From: Budorcas taxicolor
Lineage: Eukaryota; Chordata; Mammalia; Artiodactyla; Bovidae
Direction of reading: 5' to 3'
DNA: 64,000 nt
Assembly: GCF_023091745.1 (NCBI RefSeq)
Contig: NW_026291790.1
Coordinates: forward strand, 62,001-126,000
Under the pieces are notes generated by a model that saw only the letters and a list, made by a program, of their open reading frames with translations, was not told the DNA's origin and made no database searches. Below, piece by piece: positions 12,239-25,288 of the stretch; position 1 is the stretch's first letter; each line of letters begins with the position of its first letter. Position numbers and translations under genes: made by a program.

Positions 12239-15200
12239 CCAGGGGAGTCAGGCCTCGTCTCGAGTGGGGGCATGCACGTGCGCTTTCCTCCCGAGCTGCA
12301 GCATTAGTGTCACGCTTCCTGTCACGTGGATCAAGGGATCTGTGGCTTTCCCTCGAGGTTGTCCCTCGAGGCTTTCCCACGAGGCTTTCCCACAGGGCTG
12401 TGACACGTGCCACCTTGGTGTGAGTCGATCCTCGGCGTGAAAGACGAGCCGGTGAAGGGAAAAGAGGTTCCTCTGGAATGGACTGAGACATCTGGGGGAC
12501 TCTTGGAAAGGTGGCACGACCCTGGAGTTCCTCTCGCCGTTCCTGTTGAGAGGGCCTCCTCTTGAGATGCGACGGGAACGCCGGGAACTCTTTCCCGATG
12601 AAGCAGGGACAGGATCCCTCATCTCGAGCTACGAGGCCGAAACGGGGCTCCTCTGGATGTGGGCGGGACCCTCGTGATTCCTCTCGAGTGGAGACGGGTA
12701 TGTCGGGGAACTTCTTGATTTGCAGCAAGGGTGTGAAGGAGCCTTTCGAACTTCCAGAGGTGAGGTGTGATCCGCCTCGTGACACCTCAGCAGAAATGGG
12801 CCTCATCTCGCCTGGAGGGGAGAACCTCCTGGATTTCTCGAGTTGCGGCAGGTCTTCTCGAGTTACGACGGGGACCTCAGGGACCCGCTCTGGTGGCCTC
12901 AGGAAAGGCCAGTCCCCATGCGAGTTGCTAGGGGACCTCTCGGGATTCCTCTCCCGTCCATGCCGGGGCCTCAGTCTTTGTGTGGAGTCGGGGCCGGAAC
13001 CTGAGGATTCCTCTCCAGTGTTGCCATGGATCTTGGGGTGCTTCTGAGTCTCCCCAGGGGAGTCAGGCCACGTCTCGAGTGGGGGCATGCACATGCGCTT
13101 TCCTCCCGAGCTGCAGCAGTCGTGTCACGCTTCCTGTCACGTGGATCAAGGGATCTGTGGCTTTCCCTCGAGGCTGTCCCTCGAGGCTTTCCCACGAGGC
13201 TTTCCCACAGGGCTGTGCCACGTGCCACCTTGGTGTGAGTCGATCCTCGGCGTGAAAGACGAGCCGGTGAAGGGAAAAGAGGTTCCTCTGGAATGGACTG
13301 AGACATCTGTGGGACTCTTGGAATGGTGGCACGACCTTGGAGTTCCTCTCGCCGTTCCTGTTGAGAGGGCCTCCTCTTGAGATGCGACGGGAACGCCGGG
13401 AACTCTTTCCCGACGAAGCAGGGAAAGGATCCCTCATCTCGAGCTACGAGGCGGAAACGGGGCTCCTCTGGATGTGGGCGGGACCCTCGTGATTCCTCTC
13501 GAGTGGAGACGGGTATGTCGGGGAACTTCTTGATTTGCAGCAAGGGTGTGAAGGAGCCTTTCGAAGTTCCAGAGGTGAGGTGTGATCCGCCTCGTGACAC
13601 CTCAGCAGAAATGGGCCTCATCTCGCCTGGAGGGGAGAACCTCCTGGATTTTCTCGAGTTGCGGCAGGTCTTCTCGAGTTACGACGGGGACCTCAGGGAC
13701 CTGCTCTGGTGGCCTCAGGAAAGGCCAGTCCCCATGCGAGTTGCTAGTGGACCTCTCGGGATTCCTCTCCCGTGCATGCCGGGGCCTCAGTCCTTGTGTG
13801 GAGTCGGGGCCGGAACCTGAGGATTCCTCTCCAGTGTTGCCATGGATCTTGGGATGCTTCTGAGTCTCCCCAGGGGAGTCAGGCCTCGTCTCGAGTGGGG
13901 GCATGCACGTGCGCTTTCCTCCCGAGCTGCAGCAGTAGTGTCACGCTTCCTGTCACGTGGATCAAGGGATCTGTTGCTTTCCCTCGAGGCTGTCCCTCGA
14001 GGCTTTCCCACGAGGCTTTCCCACAGGGCTGTGCCACGTGCCACCTTGGTGTGAGTCGATCCTCGGCGTGAAAGACGAGCCGGTGAAGGGAAAAGAGGTT
14101 CCTCTGGAATGGACTGAGACATCTGGGGGACTATTGGAAAGGTGGCAAGACCCTGGAGTTCCTCTCGCCGTTCTTGTTGAGACGGCCTCCTCTTGAGATG
14201 CGACGGGAACGCCGGGAACTCTTTCCCGACGAAGCAGGGAAAGGATCCCTCATCTCGAGCTACCAGGCGGAAACGGGGCTCCTCTGGATGTGGGCGGGAC
14301 CCTCGTGATTCCTCTCGAGTGGAGAGGGGTATGTCGGGGAACTTCTTGATTTGCAGCAAGGGTGTGAAGGAGCCTTTCGAAGTTCCAGAGGTGAGGTGTG
14401 ATCCGCCTCCTGACTCCTCAGCAGAAATGGGCCTCATCTCGCCTGGAGGGGAGAACCTCCTGGATTTTTTCGAGTTGCGGCAGGTCTTCTCGTGTTACGA
14501 CGGGGACCTCAGGGAACCGATCTGGTGGCCTCAGGAAAGGCCAGTCCCCATGCGAGTTGCTAGGGGACCTCTCGGGATTCCTCTCCCGTCCATGCCGGGG
14601 CCTCAGTCTTTGTGTGGAGTCGGGGCAGGAACCTGAGGATTCCTCTCCAGTGTTGCCATGGATCTTGGGGTGCTTCTTAGTCTCCCCAGGGGAGTCAGGC
14701 CTCGTCTCGAGTGGGGGCATGCACGTGCGCTTTCCTCCCGAGCTGCAGCAGTCGTGTCACGCTTCCTGTCACGTGGATCAAGGGATCTGTGGCTTTCCCT
14801 CGAGGCTGTCCCTCGAGGCTTTCCCACGAGGCTTTCCCACAGGGCTGTGCCACGTGCCACCTTGGTGTGAGTCGATCCTCGGCGTGAAAGACGAGCCGGT
14901 GAAGGGAAAAGAGGTTCCTCTGGAATGGACTGAGACATCTGCGGGACTCTTGGAATGGTGGCACGACCCTGGAGTTCCTCTCGCCGTTCCTGTTGAGAGG
15001 GCCTCCTCTTGAGATGCGACGGGAACGCCGGGAACTCTTTCCTGACGAAGCAGGGAAAGGATCCCTCATCTCGAGCTACGAGGCGGAAACGGGGCTCCTC
15101 TGGATGTGGGCGGGACCCTCGTGATTCCTCTCGAGTGGAGACGGGTATGTCGGGGAACTTCTTGATTTGCACCAAGGGTGTGAAGGACCCTTTCGAAGTT

Positions 15201-16315
15201 CCAGAGGTGAGGTGTGATCAGCCTCGAGACGCCTCAGCGGAAATGGGCCTCATCTCGTCTGGAGGCGAGAACCTCCTGGATTTTCTCGAGTTGCGGCAGG
15301 TCTTCTCGAGTTACGACGGGGACCTCAGGGACCCGCTCTGGTGGCCTCAGGAAAGGCCTGTCCCCATGCGAGTTGCTAGGGGACCTCTCGGGATTCCTCT
15401 CCCGTCCATGCCGGGGCCTCAGTCCTTGTGTGGTCGGGGCCGGAACCTGAGGATTCCTCTCCAGTGTTGCCATGGATCTTGGGGTGCTTCTGAGTCTCCC
15501 CAGGGGAGTCAGGCCTCGTCTCGAGTGGGGGCATGCACGTGCGCTTTCCTCCCGAGCTGCAGCTGTAGTGTCACGCTTCCTGTCACGTGGATCAAGGGAT
15601 CTGTGGCTTTCCCTCGAGGCTGTCCCTCGAGGCTTTCCCACGAGGCTTTCCCACAGGGCTGTGCCACGTGCCACCTTGGTGTGAGTCGATCCTCGGCGTG
15701 AAAGACGAGCCGGTGAAGGGAAAATAGGTTCCTCTGGAATGGACTGCGACATCTGGGGGACTCTTGGAAAGGTGGCAAGACCCTGGAGTTCCTCTCGCCG
15801 TTCTTGTTGAGACGGCCTCCTCTTGAGATGCGACGGGAACGCCAGGAACTCTTTCCCGACGAAGCAGGGAAAGGATCCCTCATCTCGAGCTACGAGGCGG
15901 AAACGGGGCTCCTCTGGATGTGGGCGGGACCCTCGTGATTCCTCTCGAGTGGAGACGGGTATGTCGGGGAACTTCTTGATTTGCACCAAGGGTGTGAAGG
16001 ACCCTTTCGAAGTTCCAGAGGTGAGGTGTGATCAGCCTCGAGACGCCTCAGCGGAAATGGGCCTCATCTCGCCTGGAGGGGAGAACCTCCTGGATTTTCT
16101 CGAGTTGCGGCAGGTCTTCTCGTGTTACGACGGGGACCTCAGGGACCCGCTCTGGTGGCCTCAGGAATGGCCTGTCCCCATGCGAGTTGCTAGGGGACCT
16201 CTCGGGATTCCTCTCCCGTCCATGCCGGGGCCTCAGTCCTTGTGTGGACTCTGGGCCGGAACCTGAGGATTCCTCTCCAGTGTTGCCATGGATCTTGGGG
16301 TGCTTCTGAGTCTCC
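12239..16315 (+). repeat. Five-monomer stretch M16-M20 led by an F-type monomer
   Basis: M16 is the first F-type monomer: CTGCAGCATTAG, GAGGTTGTCC, CCCGATGAAGCAGGGACAGG, TTTCGAACTTCC and a 1-bp T loss giving GGATTTCTCGAG at 12831. The next F monomer starts 4077 bp later at 16316, so the spacing is five monomers. M18 shares GGATTTTTTCGAG and GAACCGATCTGG with M10, eight monomers to the left. M19 has the only 2-bp loss in the window (GTGTGGTCGGGG near 15429). M20 ends in CAGGAATGGCC and GACTCTGGGCC, the same tail that precedes other F monomers at 20395 and 22026. Confidence 0.7.
12831..12840 (+). other. Shared 1-bp T loss marking F-type tails
   Basis: GGATTTCTCG replaces the usual GGATTTTCTCG. 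The same loss is at 16909, 20988, 22619, 25881, 34039, 52802 and 54433, giving eight 815-bp monomers. All but the last also have TTTCGAACTTCC; the last (M67) has TTTCGAAGTTCC. A single origin followed by spread is the simplest explanation, and the mark is useful for tracing F-type copies. Confidence 0.85.
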
Positions 16316-17171
16316 CCAGGGGAGTCAGGCCTCGTCTCGAGTGGGGGCATGCACGTGCGCTTTCCTCCCGAGCTGCAGCATTAGTGTCACGCTTCCTGTC
16401 ACGTGGATCAAGGGATCTGTGGCTTTCCCTCGAGGTTGTCCCTCGAGGCTTTCCCACGAGGCTTTCCCACAGGGCTGTGCCACGGGCCACCTTGGTGTGA
16501 GTCGATCCTCGGCGTGAAAGACGAGCCGGTGAAGGGAAAAGAGGTTCCTCTGGAATGGACTGAGACATCTGGGGGACTCTTGGAAAGGTGGCACGACCCT
16601 GGAGTTCCTCTCGCCGTTCCTGTTGAGAGGGCCTCCTCTTGAGATGCGACGGGAACGCCGGGAACTCTTTCCCGATGAAGCAGGGACAGGATCCCTCATC
16701 TCGAGATACGAGGCCGAAACGGGGCTCCTCTGGATGTGGGCGGGACCCTCGTGATTCCTCTCGAGTGGAGACGGGTATGTCGGGGAACTTCTTGATTTGC
16801 AGCAAGGGTGTGAAGGAGCCTTTCGAACTTCCAGAGGTGAGGTGTGATCCGCCTCGTGACACCTCAGCAGAAATGGGCCTCATCTCGCCTGGAGGGGAGA
16901 ACCTCCTGGATTTCTCGAGTTGCGGCAGGTCTTCTCGAGTTACGACGGGGACCTCAGGGACCCGCTCTGGTGGCCTCAGGAAAGGCCAGTCCCCATGCGA
17001 GTTGCTAGGGGACCTCTCGGGATTCCTCTCCCGTCCATGCTGGGGCCTCAGTCCTTGTGTGGAGTCGGGGCCGGAACCTGAGGATTCCTCTCCAGTGTTG
17101 CCATGGATCTTGGGGTGCTTCTGAGTATCCCCAGGGGAGTCAGGCCTCGTCTCGAGTGGGGGAATGCACGT

Positions 17172-17177
17172 AAGCTT
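17172..17177. other. AAGCTT (HindIII) marker of one monomer type
   Basis: The variant CACGTAAGCTTTCC creates AAGCTT at 17172, 22882, 26145, 29408, 31856, 37566, 45724, 48987 and 53066. Intervals are 5710, 3263, 3263, 2448, 5710, 8158, 3263 and 4079 bp, that is 7, 4, 4, 3, 7, 10, 4 and 5 monomers. A separate AAGCTT at 55545 arises from a private change (GTCAAGCTTCC). The ladder shows the higher-order structure directly. Confidence 0.85.
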
Positions 17178-20100
17178 TCCTCCCGAGCTGCAGCAGTCGT
17201 GTCACGCTTCCTGTCACGTGGATCAAGGGATCTGTGGCTTTCCCTCGAGGCTGTCCCTCGAGGCTTTCCCACGAGGCTTTCCCACAGGGCTGTGCCACGT
17301 GCCACCTTGGTGTGAGTCGATCCTCGGCGTGAAAGACGAGCCGGTGAAGGGAAAAGAGGTTCCTCTGGAATGGACTGCGACATCTGGGGGACTCTTGGAA
17401 AGGTGGCAAGACCCTGGAGTTCCTCTCGCCGTTCTTGTTGAGACGGCCTCCTCTTGAGATGCGACGGGAACGCCGGGAACTCTTTCCCGACGAAGCAGGG
17501 AAAGGATCCCTCATCTCGAGCTACGAGGCGGAAACGGGGCTCCTCTGGATGTGGGCGGGACCCTCGTGATTCCTCTCGAGTGGAGAGGGGTATGTCGGGG
17601 AACTTCTTGATTTGCAGCAAGGGTGTGAAGGAGCCTTTCGAAGTTCCAGAGGTGAGGTGTGATCCGCCTCGTGACTCCTCAGCAGAAATGGGCCTCATCT
17701 CGCCTGGAGGGGAGAACCTCCTGGATTTTCTCGAGTTGCGGCAGGTCTTCTCGACTTACGACGGGGACCTCAGGGACCCGCTCTGGTGGCCTCAGGAAAG
17801 GCCAGTCCCCATGCGAGTTGCTAGGGGACCTCTCGGGATTCCTCTCCCGTCCATGCCGGGGCCTCAGTCTTTGTGTGGAGTCGGGGCCGGAACCTGAGGA
17901 TTCCTCTCCAGTGTTGCCATGGATCTTGGGGTGCTTCTGAGTCTCCCCAGGGGAGTCAGGCCTCGTCTCGAGTGGGGGCATGCACATGCGCTTTCCTCCC
18001 GAGCTGCAGCAGTCGTGTCACGCTTCCTGTCACGTGGATCAAGGGATCTGTGGCTTTCCCTCGAGGCTGTCCCTCGAGGCTTTCCCACGAGGCTTTCCCA
18101 CAGGGCTGTGCCACGTGCCACCTTGGTGTGAGTCGATCCTCGGCGTGAAAGACGAGCCGGTGAAGGGAAAAGAGGTTCCTGTGGAATGGACTGAGACATC
18201 TGCGGGACTCTTGGAATGGTGGCACGACCCTGGAGTTCCTCTCGCCGTTCCTGTTGAGAGGGCCTCCTCTTGAGATGCGACGGGAACGCCGGGAACTCTT
18301 TCCCGACGAAGCAGGGAAAGGATCCCTCATCTCGAGCTACGAGGCGGAAACGGGGCTCCTCTGGATGTGGGCGGGACCCTCGTGATTCCTCTCGAGTGGA
18401 GACGGGTATGTCGGGGAACTTCTTGATTTGCACCAAGGGTGTGAAGGACCCTTTCGAAGTTCCAGAGGTGAGGTGTGATCAGCCTCGAGACGCCTCAGCG
18501 GAAATGGGCCTCATCTCGCCTGGAGGGGAGAACCTCCTGGATTTTCTCGAGTTGCGGCAGGTCTTCTCGAGTTACGACGGGGACCTCAGGGACCCGCTCT
18601 GGTGGCCTCAGGAAAGGCCAGTCCCCATGCGAGTTGCTAGGGGACCTCTCGGGATTCCTCTCCCGTCCATGCCGGGGCCTCAGTCCTTGTGTGGAGTTGG
18701 GCCCGGAACCTGAGGATTCCTCTCCAGTGTTGCCATGGATCTTGGGGTGCTTCTGAGTCTCCCCAGGGGAGTCAGGCCTCGTCTCGAGTGGGGGCATGCA
18801 CGTGCGCTTTCCTCCCGAGCTGCAGCAGTCGTGTCACGCTTCCTGTCACGTGGATCAAGGGATCTGTGGCTTTCCCTCGAGGCTGTCCCTCGAGGCTTTC
18901 CCACGAGGCTTTCCCACAGGGCTGTGCCACGTGCCACCTTGGTGTGAGTCGATCCTCGGCGTGAAAGACGAGCCGGTGAAGGGAAAAGAGGTTCCTGTGG
19001 AATGGACTGAGACATCTGCGGGACTCTTGGAATGGTGGCACGACCCTGGAGTTCCTCTCGCCGTTCCTGTTGAGAGGGCCTCCTCTTGAGATGCGACGGG
19101 AACGCCGGGAACTCTTTCCTGACGAAGCAGGGAAAGGATCCCTCATCTCGAGCTACGAGGCGGAAACGGGGCTCCTCTGGATGTGGGCGGGACCCTCGTG
19201 ATTCCTCTCGAGTGGAGACGGGTATGTCGGGGAACTTCTTGATTTGCAGCAAGGGTGTGAAGGAGCCTTTCGAAGTTCCAGAGGTGAGGTGTGATCCGCC
19301 TCGTGACACCTCAGCAGAAATGGGCCTCATCTCGCCTGGAGGGGAGAACCTCCTGGATTTTCTCGAGTTGCGGCAGGTCTTCTCGTGTTACGACGGGGAC
19401 CTCAGGGACCCGCTCTGGTGGCCTCAGGAAAGGCCTGTCCCCATGCGAGTTGCTAGGGGACCTCTCGGGATTCCTCTCCCGTGCATGCCGGGGCCTCAGT
19501 CCTTGTGTGGAGTCGGGGCCGGAACCTGAGGATTCCTCTCCAGTGTTGCCATGGATCTTGGGGTGCTTCTGAGTCTCCCCAGGGGAGTCAGGCCTCGTCT
19601 CGAGTGGGGGCATGCACGTGCGCTTTCCTCCCGAGCTGCAGCAGTCGTGTCACGCTTCCTGTCACGTGGATCAAGGGATCTGTGGCTTTCCCTCGAGGCT
19701 GTCCCTCGAGGCTTTCCCACGAGGCTTTCCCACAGGGCTGTGCCACGTGCCACCTTGGTGTGAGTCGATCCTCGGCGTGAAAGACGAGCCGGTGAAGGGA
19801 AAAGAGGTTCCTCTGGAATGGACTGCGACATCTGGGGGACTCTTGGAAAGGTGGCAAGACCCTGGAGTTCCTCTCGCCGTTCTTGTTGAGACGGCCTCCT
19901 CTTGAGATGCGACGGGAACGCCGGGAACTCTTTCCCGACGAAGCAGGGAAAGGATCCCTCATCTCGAGCTACGAGGCGGAAACGGGGCTCCTCTGGATGT
20001 GGGCGGGACCCTCGTGATTCCTCTCGAGTGGAGACGAGTATGTCGGGGAACTTCTTGATTTGCACCAAGGGTGTGAAGGACCCTTTCGAAGTTCCAGAGG

Positions 20101-22840
20101 TGAGGTGTGATCAGCCTCGAGACGCCTCAGCGGAAATGGGCCTCATCTCGCCTGGAGGGGAGAACCTCCTGGATTTTCTCGAGTTGCGGCAGGTCTTCTC
20201 GTGTTACGACGGGGACCTCAGGGACCCGCTCTGGTGGCCTCAGGAATGGCCTGTCCCCATGCGAGTTGCTAGGGGACCTCTCGTGATTCCTCTCCCGTCC
20301 ATGCCGGGGCCTCAGTCCTTGTGTGGACTCTGGGCTGGAACCTGAGGATTCCTCTCCAGTGTTGCCATGGATCTTGGGGTGCTTCTGAGTCTCCCCAGGG
20401 GAGTCAGGCCTCGTCTCGAGTGGGGGCATGCACGTGCGCTTTCCTCCCGAGCTGCAGCAGTCGTGTCACGCTTCCTGTCACGTGGATCAAGGGATCTGTG
20501 ACTTTCCCTCGAGGCTGTCCCTCGAGGCTTTCCCACGAGGCTTTCCCACAGGGCTGTGCCACGTGCCACCTTGGTGTGAGTCGATCCTCGGCGTGAAAGA
20601 CGAGCCGGTGAAGGGAAAAGAGGTTCCTCTGGAATGGACTGAGACATCTGGGGGACTCTTGGAAAGGTGGCACGACCCTGGAGTTCCTCTCGCCGTTCCT
20701 GTTGAGAGGGCCTCCTCTTGAGATGCGACGGGAACGCCGGGAACTCTTTCCCGATGAAGCAGGGACAGGATCCCTCATCTCGAGCTACGAGGCCGAAACG
20801 GGGCTCCTCTGGATGTGGGCGGGACCCTCGTGATTCCTCTCGAGTGGAGACGGGTATGTCGGGGAACTTCTTGATTTGCAGCAAGGGTGTGAAGGAGCCT
20901 TTCGAACTTCCAGAGGTGAGGTGTGATCCGCCTCGTGACACCTCAGCAGAAATGGGCCTCATCTCGCCTGGAGGGGAGAACCTCCTGGATTTCTCGAGTT
21001 GCGGCAGGTTTTCTCGAGTTACGACGGGGACCTCAGGGACCCGCTCTGGTGGCCTCAGGAAAGGCCAGTCCCCATGCGAGTTGCTAGGGGACCTCTCGGG
21101 ATTCCTCTCCCGTCCATGCTGGGGCCTCAGTCCTTGTGTGGAGTCGGGGCCGGAACCTGAGGATTCCTCTCCAGTGTTGCCATGGATCTTGGGGTGCTTC
21201 TGAGTCTCCCCAGGGGAGTCAGGCCTCGTCTCGAGTGGGGGCATGCACGTGCGCTTTCCTCCCGAGCTGCAGCAGTCGTGCCACGCTTCCTGTCACGTGG
21301 ATCAAGGGATCTGTGGCTTTCCCTCGAGGCTGTCCCTCGAGGCTTTCCCACGAGGCTTTCTCACAGGGCTGTGCCACGTGCCACCTTGGTGTGAGTCGAT
21401 CCTCGGCGTGAAAGACGAGCCGGTGAAGGGAAAAGAGGTTCCTGTGGAATGGACTGAGACATCTGCGGGACTCTTGGAATGGTGGCACGACCCTGGAGTT
21501 CCTCTCGCCGTTCCTGTTGAGAGGGCCTCCTCTTGAGATGCGACGGGAACGCCGGGAACTCTTTCCTGACGAAGCAGGGAAAGGATCCCTCATCTCGAGC
21601 TACGAGGCGGAAACGGGGCTCCTCTGGATGTGGGCGGGACCCTCGTGATTCCTCTCGAGTGGAGACGGGTATGTCGGGGAACTTCTTGATTTGCAGCAAG
21701 GGTGTGAAGGAGCCTTTCGAAGTTCCAGAGGTGAGGTGTGATCCGCCTCGTGACACCTCAGCAGAAATGGGCCTCATCTCGCCTGGAGGGGAGAACCTCC
21801 TGGATTTTCTCGAGTTGCGGCAGGTCTTCTCGTGTTACGACGGGGACCTCAGGGACCCGCTCTGGTGGCCTCAGGAATGGCCTGTCCCCATGCGAGTTGC
21901 TAGGGGACCTCTCGGGATTCCTCTCCCGTCCATGCCGGGGCCTCAGTCCTTGTGTGGACTCTGGGCCGGAACCTGAGGATTCCTCTCCAGTGTTGCCATG
22001 GATCTTGGGGTGCTTCTGAGTCTCCCCAGGGGAGTCAGGCCTCGTCTCGAGTGGGGGCATGCACGTGCGCTTTCCTCCCGAGCTGCAGCATTAGTGTCAC
22101 GCTTCCTGTCACGTGGATCAAGGGATCTGTGGCTTTCCCTCGAGGTTGTCCCTCGAGGCTTTCCCACGAGGCTTTCCCACAGGGCTGTGCCACGGGCCAC
22201 CTTGGTGTGAGTCGATCCTCGGCGTGAAAGACGAGCCGGTGAAGGGAAAAGAGGTTCCTCTGGAATGGACTGAGACATCTGGGGGACTCTTGGAATGGTG
22301 GCACGACCCTGGAGTTCCTCTCGCCGTTCCTGTTGAGAGGGCCTCCTCTTGAGATGCGACGGGAACGCCGGGAACTCTTTCCCGATGAAGCAGGGACAGG
22401 ATCCCTCATCTGGAGATACGAGGCCGAAACGGGGCTCCTCTGGATGTGGGCGGGACCCTCGTGATTCCTCTCGAGTGGAGACGGGTATGTCGGGGAACTT
22501 CTTGATTTGCAGCAAGGGTGTGAAGGAGCCTTTCGAACTTCCAGAGGTGAGGTGTGATCCGCCTCGTGACACCTCAGCAGAAATGGGCCTCATCTCGCCT
22601 GGAGGGGAGAACCTCCTGGATTTCTCGAGTTGCGGCAGGTGTTCTCGAGTTACGACGGGGACCTCAGGGACCCGCTCTGGTGGCCTCAGGAAAGGCCAGT
22701 CCCCATGCGAGTTGCTAGGGGACCTCTCGGGATTCCTCTCCCGTCCATGCTGGGGCCTCAGTCCTTGTGTGGAGTCGGGGCCGGAACGTGAGGATTCCTC
22801 TCCAGTGTTGCCATGGATCTTGGGGTGCTTCTGAGTATCC

Positions 22841-23656
22841 CCAGGGGAGTCAGGCCTCGTCTCGAGTGGGGGAATGCACGTAAGCTTTCCTCCCGAGCTG
22901 CAGCAGTCGTGTCACGCTTCCTGTCACGTGGATCAAGGGATCTGTGGCTTTCCCTCGAGGCTGTCCCTCGAGGCTTTCCCACGAGGCTTTCCCACAGGGC
23001 TGTGCCACGTGCCACCTTGGTGTGAGTCGATCCTCGGCGTGAAAGACGAGCCGGTGAAGGGAAAAGAGGTTCCTCTGGAATGGACTGCGACATCTGGGGG
23101 ACTCTTGGAAAGGTGGCAAGACCCTGGAGTTCCTCTCGCCGTTCCTGTTGAGAGGGCCTCCTCTTGAGATGCGACGGGAACGCCGGGAACTCTTTCCCGA
23201 CGAAGCAGGGAAAGGATCCCTCATCTCGAGCTACGAGGCGGAAACGGGGCTCCTCTGGATGTGGGCGGGACCCTCGTGATTCCTCTCGAGTGGATACGGG
23301 TATGTCGGGGAACTTCTTGATTTGCACCAAGGGTGTGAAGGACCCTTTCGAAGTTCCAGAGGTGAGGTGTGATCAGCCTCGAGACGCCTCAGCGGAAATG
23401 GGCCTCATCTCGCCTGGAGGGGAGAACCTCCTGGATTTTCTCGAGTTGCGGCAGGTCTTCTCGAGTTACGACGGGGACCTCAGGGACCCGCTCTGGTGGC
23501 CTCAGGAAAGGCCAGTCCCCATGCGAGTTGCTAGGGGACCTCTCGGGATTCCTCTCCCGTCCATGCCGGGGCCTCAGTCCTTGTGTGGAGTTGGGCCCGG
23601 AACCTGAGGATTCCTCTCCAGTGTTGCCATGGATCTTGGGGTGCTTCTGAGTCTCC
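22841..23656 (+). repeat. Chimeric monomer M29 (HindIII-type front, CACATG-type tail)
   Basis: The front matches M22: GGAATGCACGTAAGC, GACTGCGACATC and AAGGTGGCAAG. The rest matches M23: GTTCCTGTTGAGAGGG, TTGCACCAAGG, GATCAGCCTCGAG and GTTGGGCCC. The last M22-type base is at 23119 and the first M23-type base at 23145, so the exchange occurred within about 25 bp. Compared with M22-M23, one whole monomer is missing. Confidence 0.75.
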
Positions 23657-25288
23657 CCAGGGGAGTCAGGCCTCGTCTCGAGTGGGGGCATGCACGTGCG
23701 CTTTCCTCCCGAGCTGCAGCAGTCGTGTCACGCTTCCTGTCACGTGGATCAAGGGATCTGTGGCTTTCCCTCGAGGCTGTCCCTCGAGGCTTTCCCACGA
23801 GGCTTTCCCACAGGGCTGTGCCACGTGCCACCTTGGTGTGAGTCGATCCTCGGCGTGAAAGACGAGCCGGTGAAGGGAAAAGAGGTTCCTGTGGAATGGA
23901 CTGAGACATCTGCGGGACTCTTGGAATGGTGGCACGACCCTGGAGTTCCTCTCGCCGTTCCTGTTGAGAGGGCCTCCTCTTGAGATGCGACGGGAACGCC
24001 GGGAACTCTTTCCTGACGAAGCAGGGAAAGGATCCCTCATCTCGAGCTACGAGGCGGAAACGGGGCTCCTCTGGATGTGGGCGGGACCCTCGTGATTCCT
24101 CTCGAGTGGAGACGGGTATGTCGGGGAACTTCTTGATTTGCAGCAAGGGTGTGAAGGAGCCTTTCGAACTTCCAGAGGTGAGGTGTGATCCGCCTCGTGA
24201 CACCTCAGCAGAAATGGGCCTCATCTCGCCTGGAGGGGAGAACCTCCTGGATTTTCTCGAGTTGCGGCAGGTCTTCTCGAGTTACGACGGGGACCTCAGG
24301 GACCTGCTCTGGTGGCCTCAGGAAAGGCCAGTCCCCATGCGAGTTGCTAGGGGACCTCTCGGGATTCCTCTCCCGTCCATGCCGGGGCCTCAGTCCTTGT
24401 GTGGAGTCGGGGCCGGAACCTGAGGATTCCTCTCCAGTGTTGCCATGGATCTTGGGGTGCTTCTGAGTCTCCCCAGGGGAGTCAGGCCTCGTCTCGAGTG
24501 GGGGCATGCACGTGCGCTTTCCTCCCGAGCTGCAGCAGTAGTGTCACGCTTCCTGTCACGTGGATCAAGGGATCTGTGGCTTTCCCTCGAGGCTGTCCCT
24601 CGAGGCTTTCCCACGAGGCTTTCCCACAGGGCTGTGCCACGTGCCACCTTGGTGTGAGTCGATCCTCGGCGTGAAAGACGAGCCGGTGAAGGGAAAATAG
24701 GTTCCTCTGGAATGGACTGCGACATCTGGGGGACTCTTGGAAAGGTGGCAAGACCCTGGAGTTCCTCTCGCCGTTCTTGTTGAGACGGCCTCCTCTTGAG
24801 ATGCGACGGGAACGCCGGGAACTCTTTCCCGACGAAGCAGGGAAAGGATCCCTCATCTCGAGCTACGAGGCGGAAACGGGGCTCCTCTGGACGTGGGCGG
24901 GACCATCGTGATTCCTCTCGAGTGGAGACGGGTATGTCGGGGAACTTCTTGATTTGCACCAAGGGTGTGAAGGACCCTTTCGAAGTTCCAGAGGTGAGGT
25001 GTGATCAGCCTCGAGACGCCTCAGCGGAAATGGGCCTCATCTCGCCTGGAGGGGAGAACCTCCTGGATTTTCTCGAGTTGCGGCAGGTCTTCTGGTGTTA
25101 CGACGGGGACCTCAGGGACCCGCTCTGGTGGCCTCAGGAAAGGCCTGTCCCCATGCGAGTTGCTAGGGGACCTCTCGGGATTCCTCTCCCGTGCATGCCG
25201 GGGCCTCAGTCCTTGTGTGGAGTCGGGGCCGGAACCTGAGGATTCCTCTCCAGTGTTGCCATGGATCTTGGGGTGCTTCTGAGTCTCC

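Noticed and set aside
12156..13094. Longest antisense ORF (312 codons) as a possible gene
   Set aside because: It crosses the 1-bp T loss at 12831 that joins two shorter frames present in other monomers. The same happens at 20312-21244 and 33364-34308.
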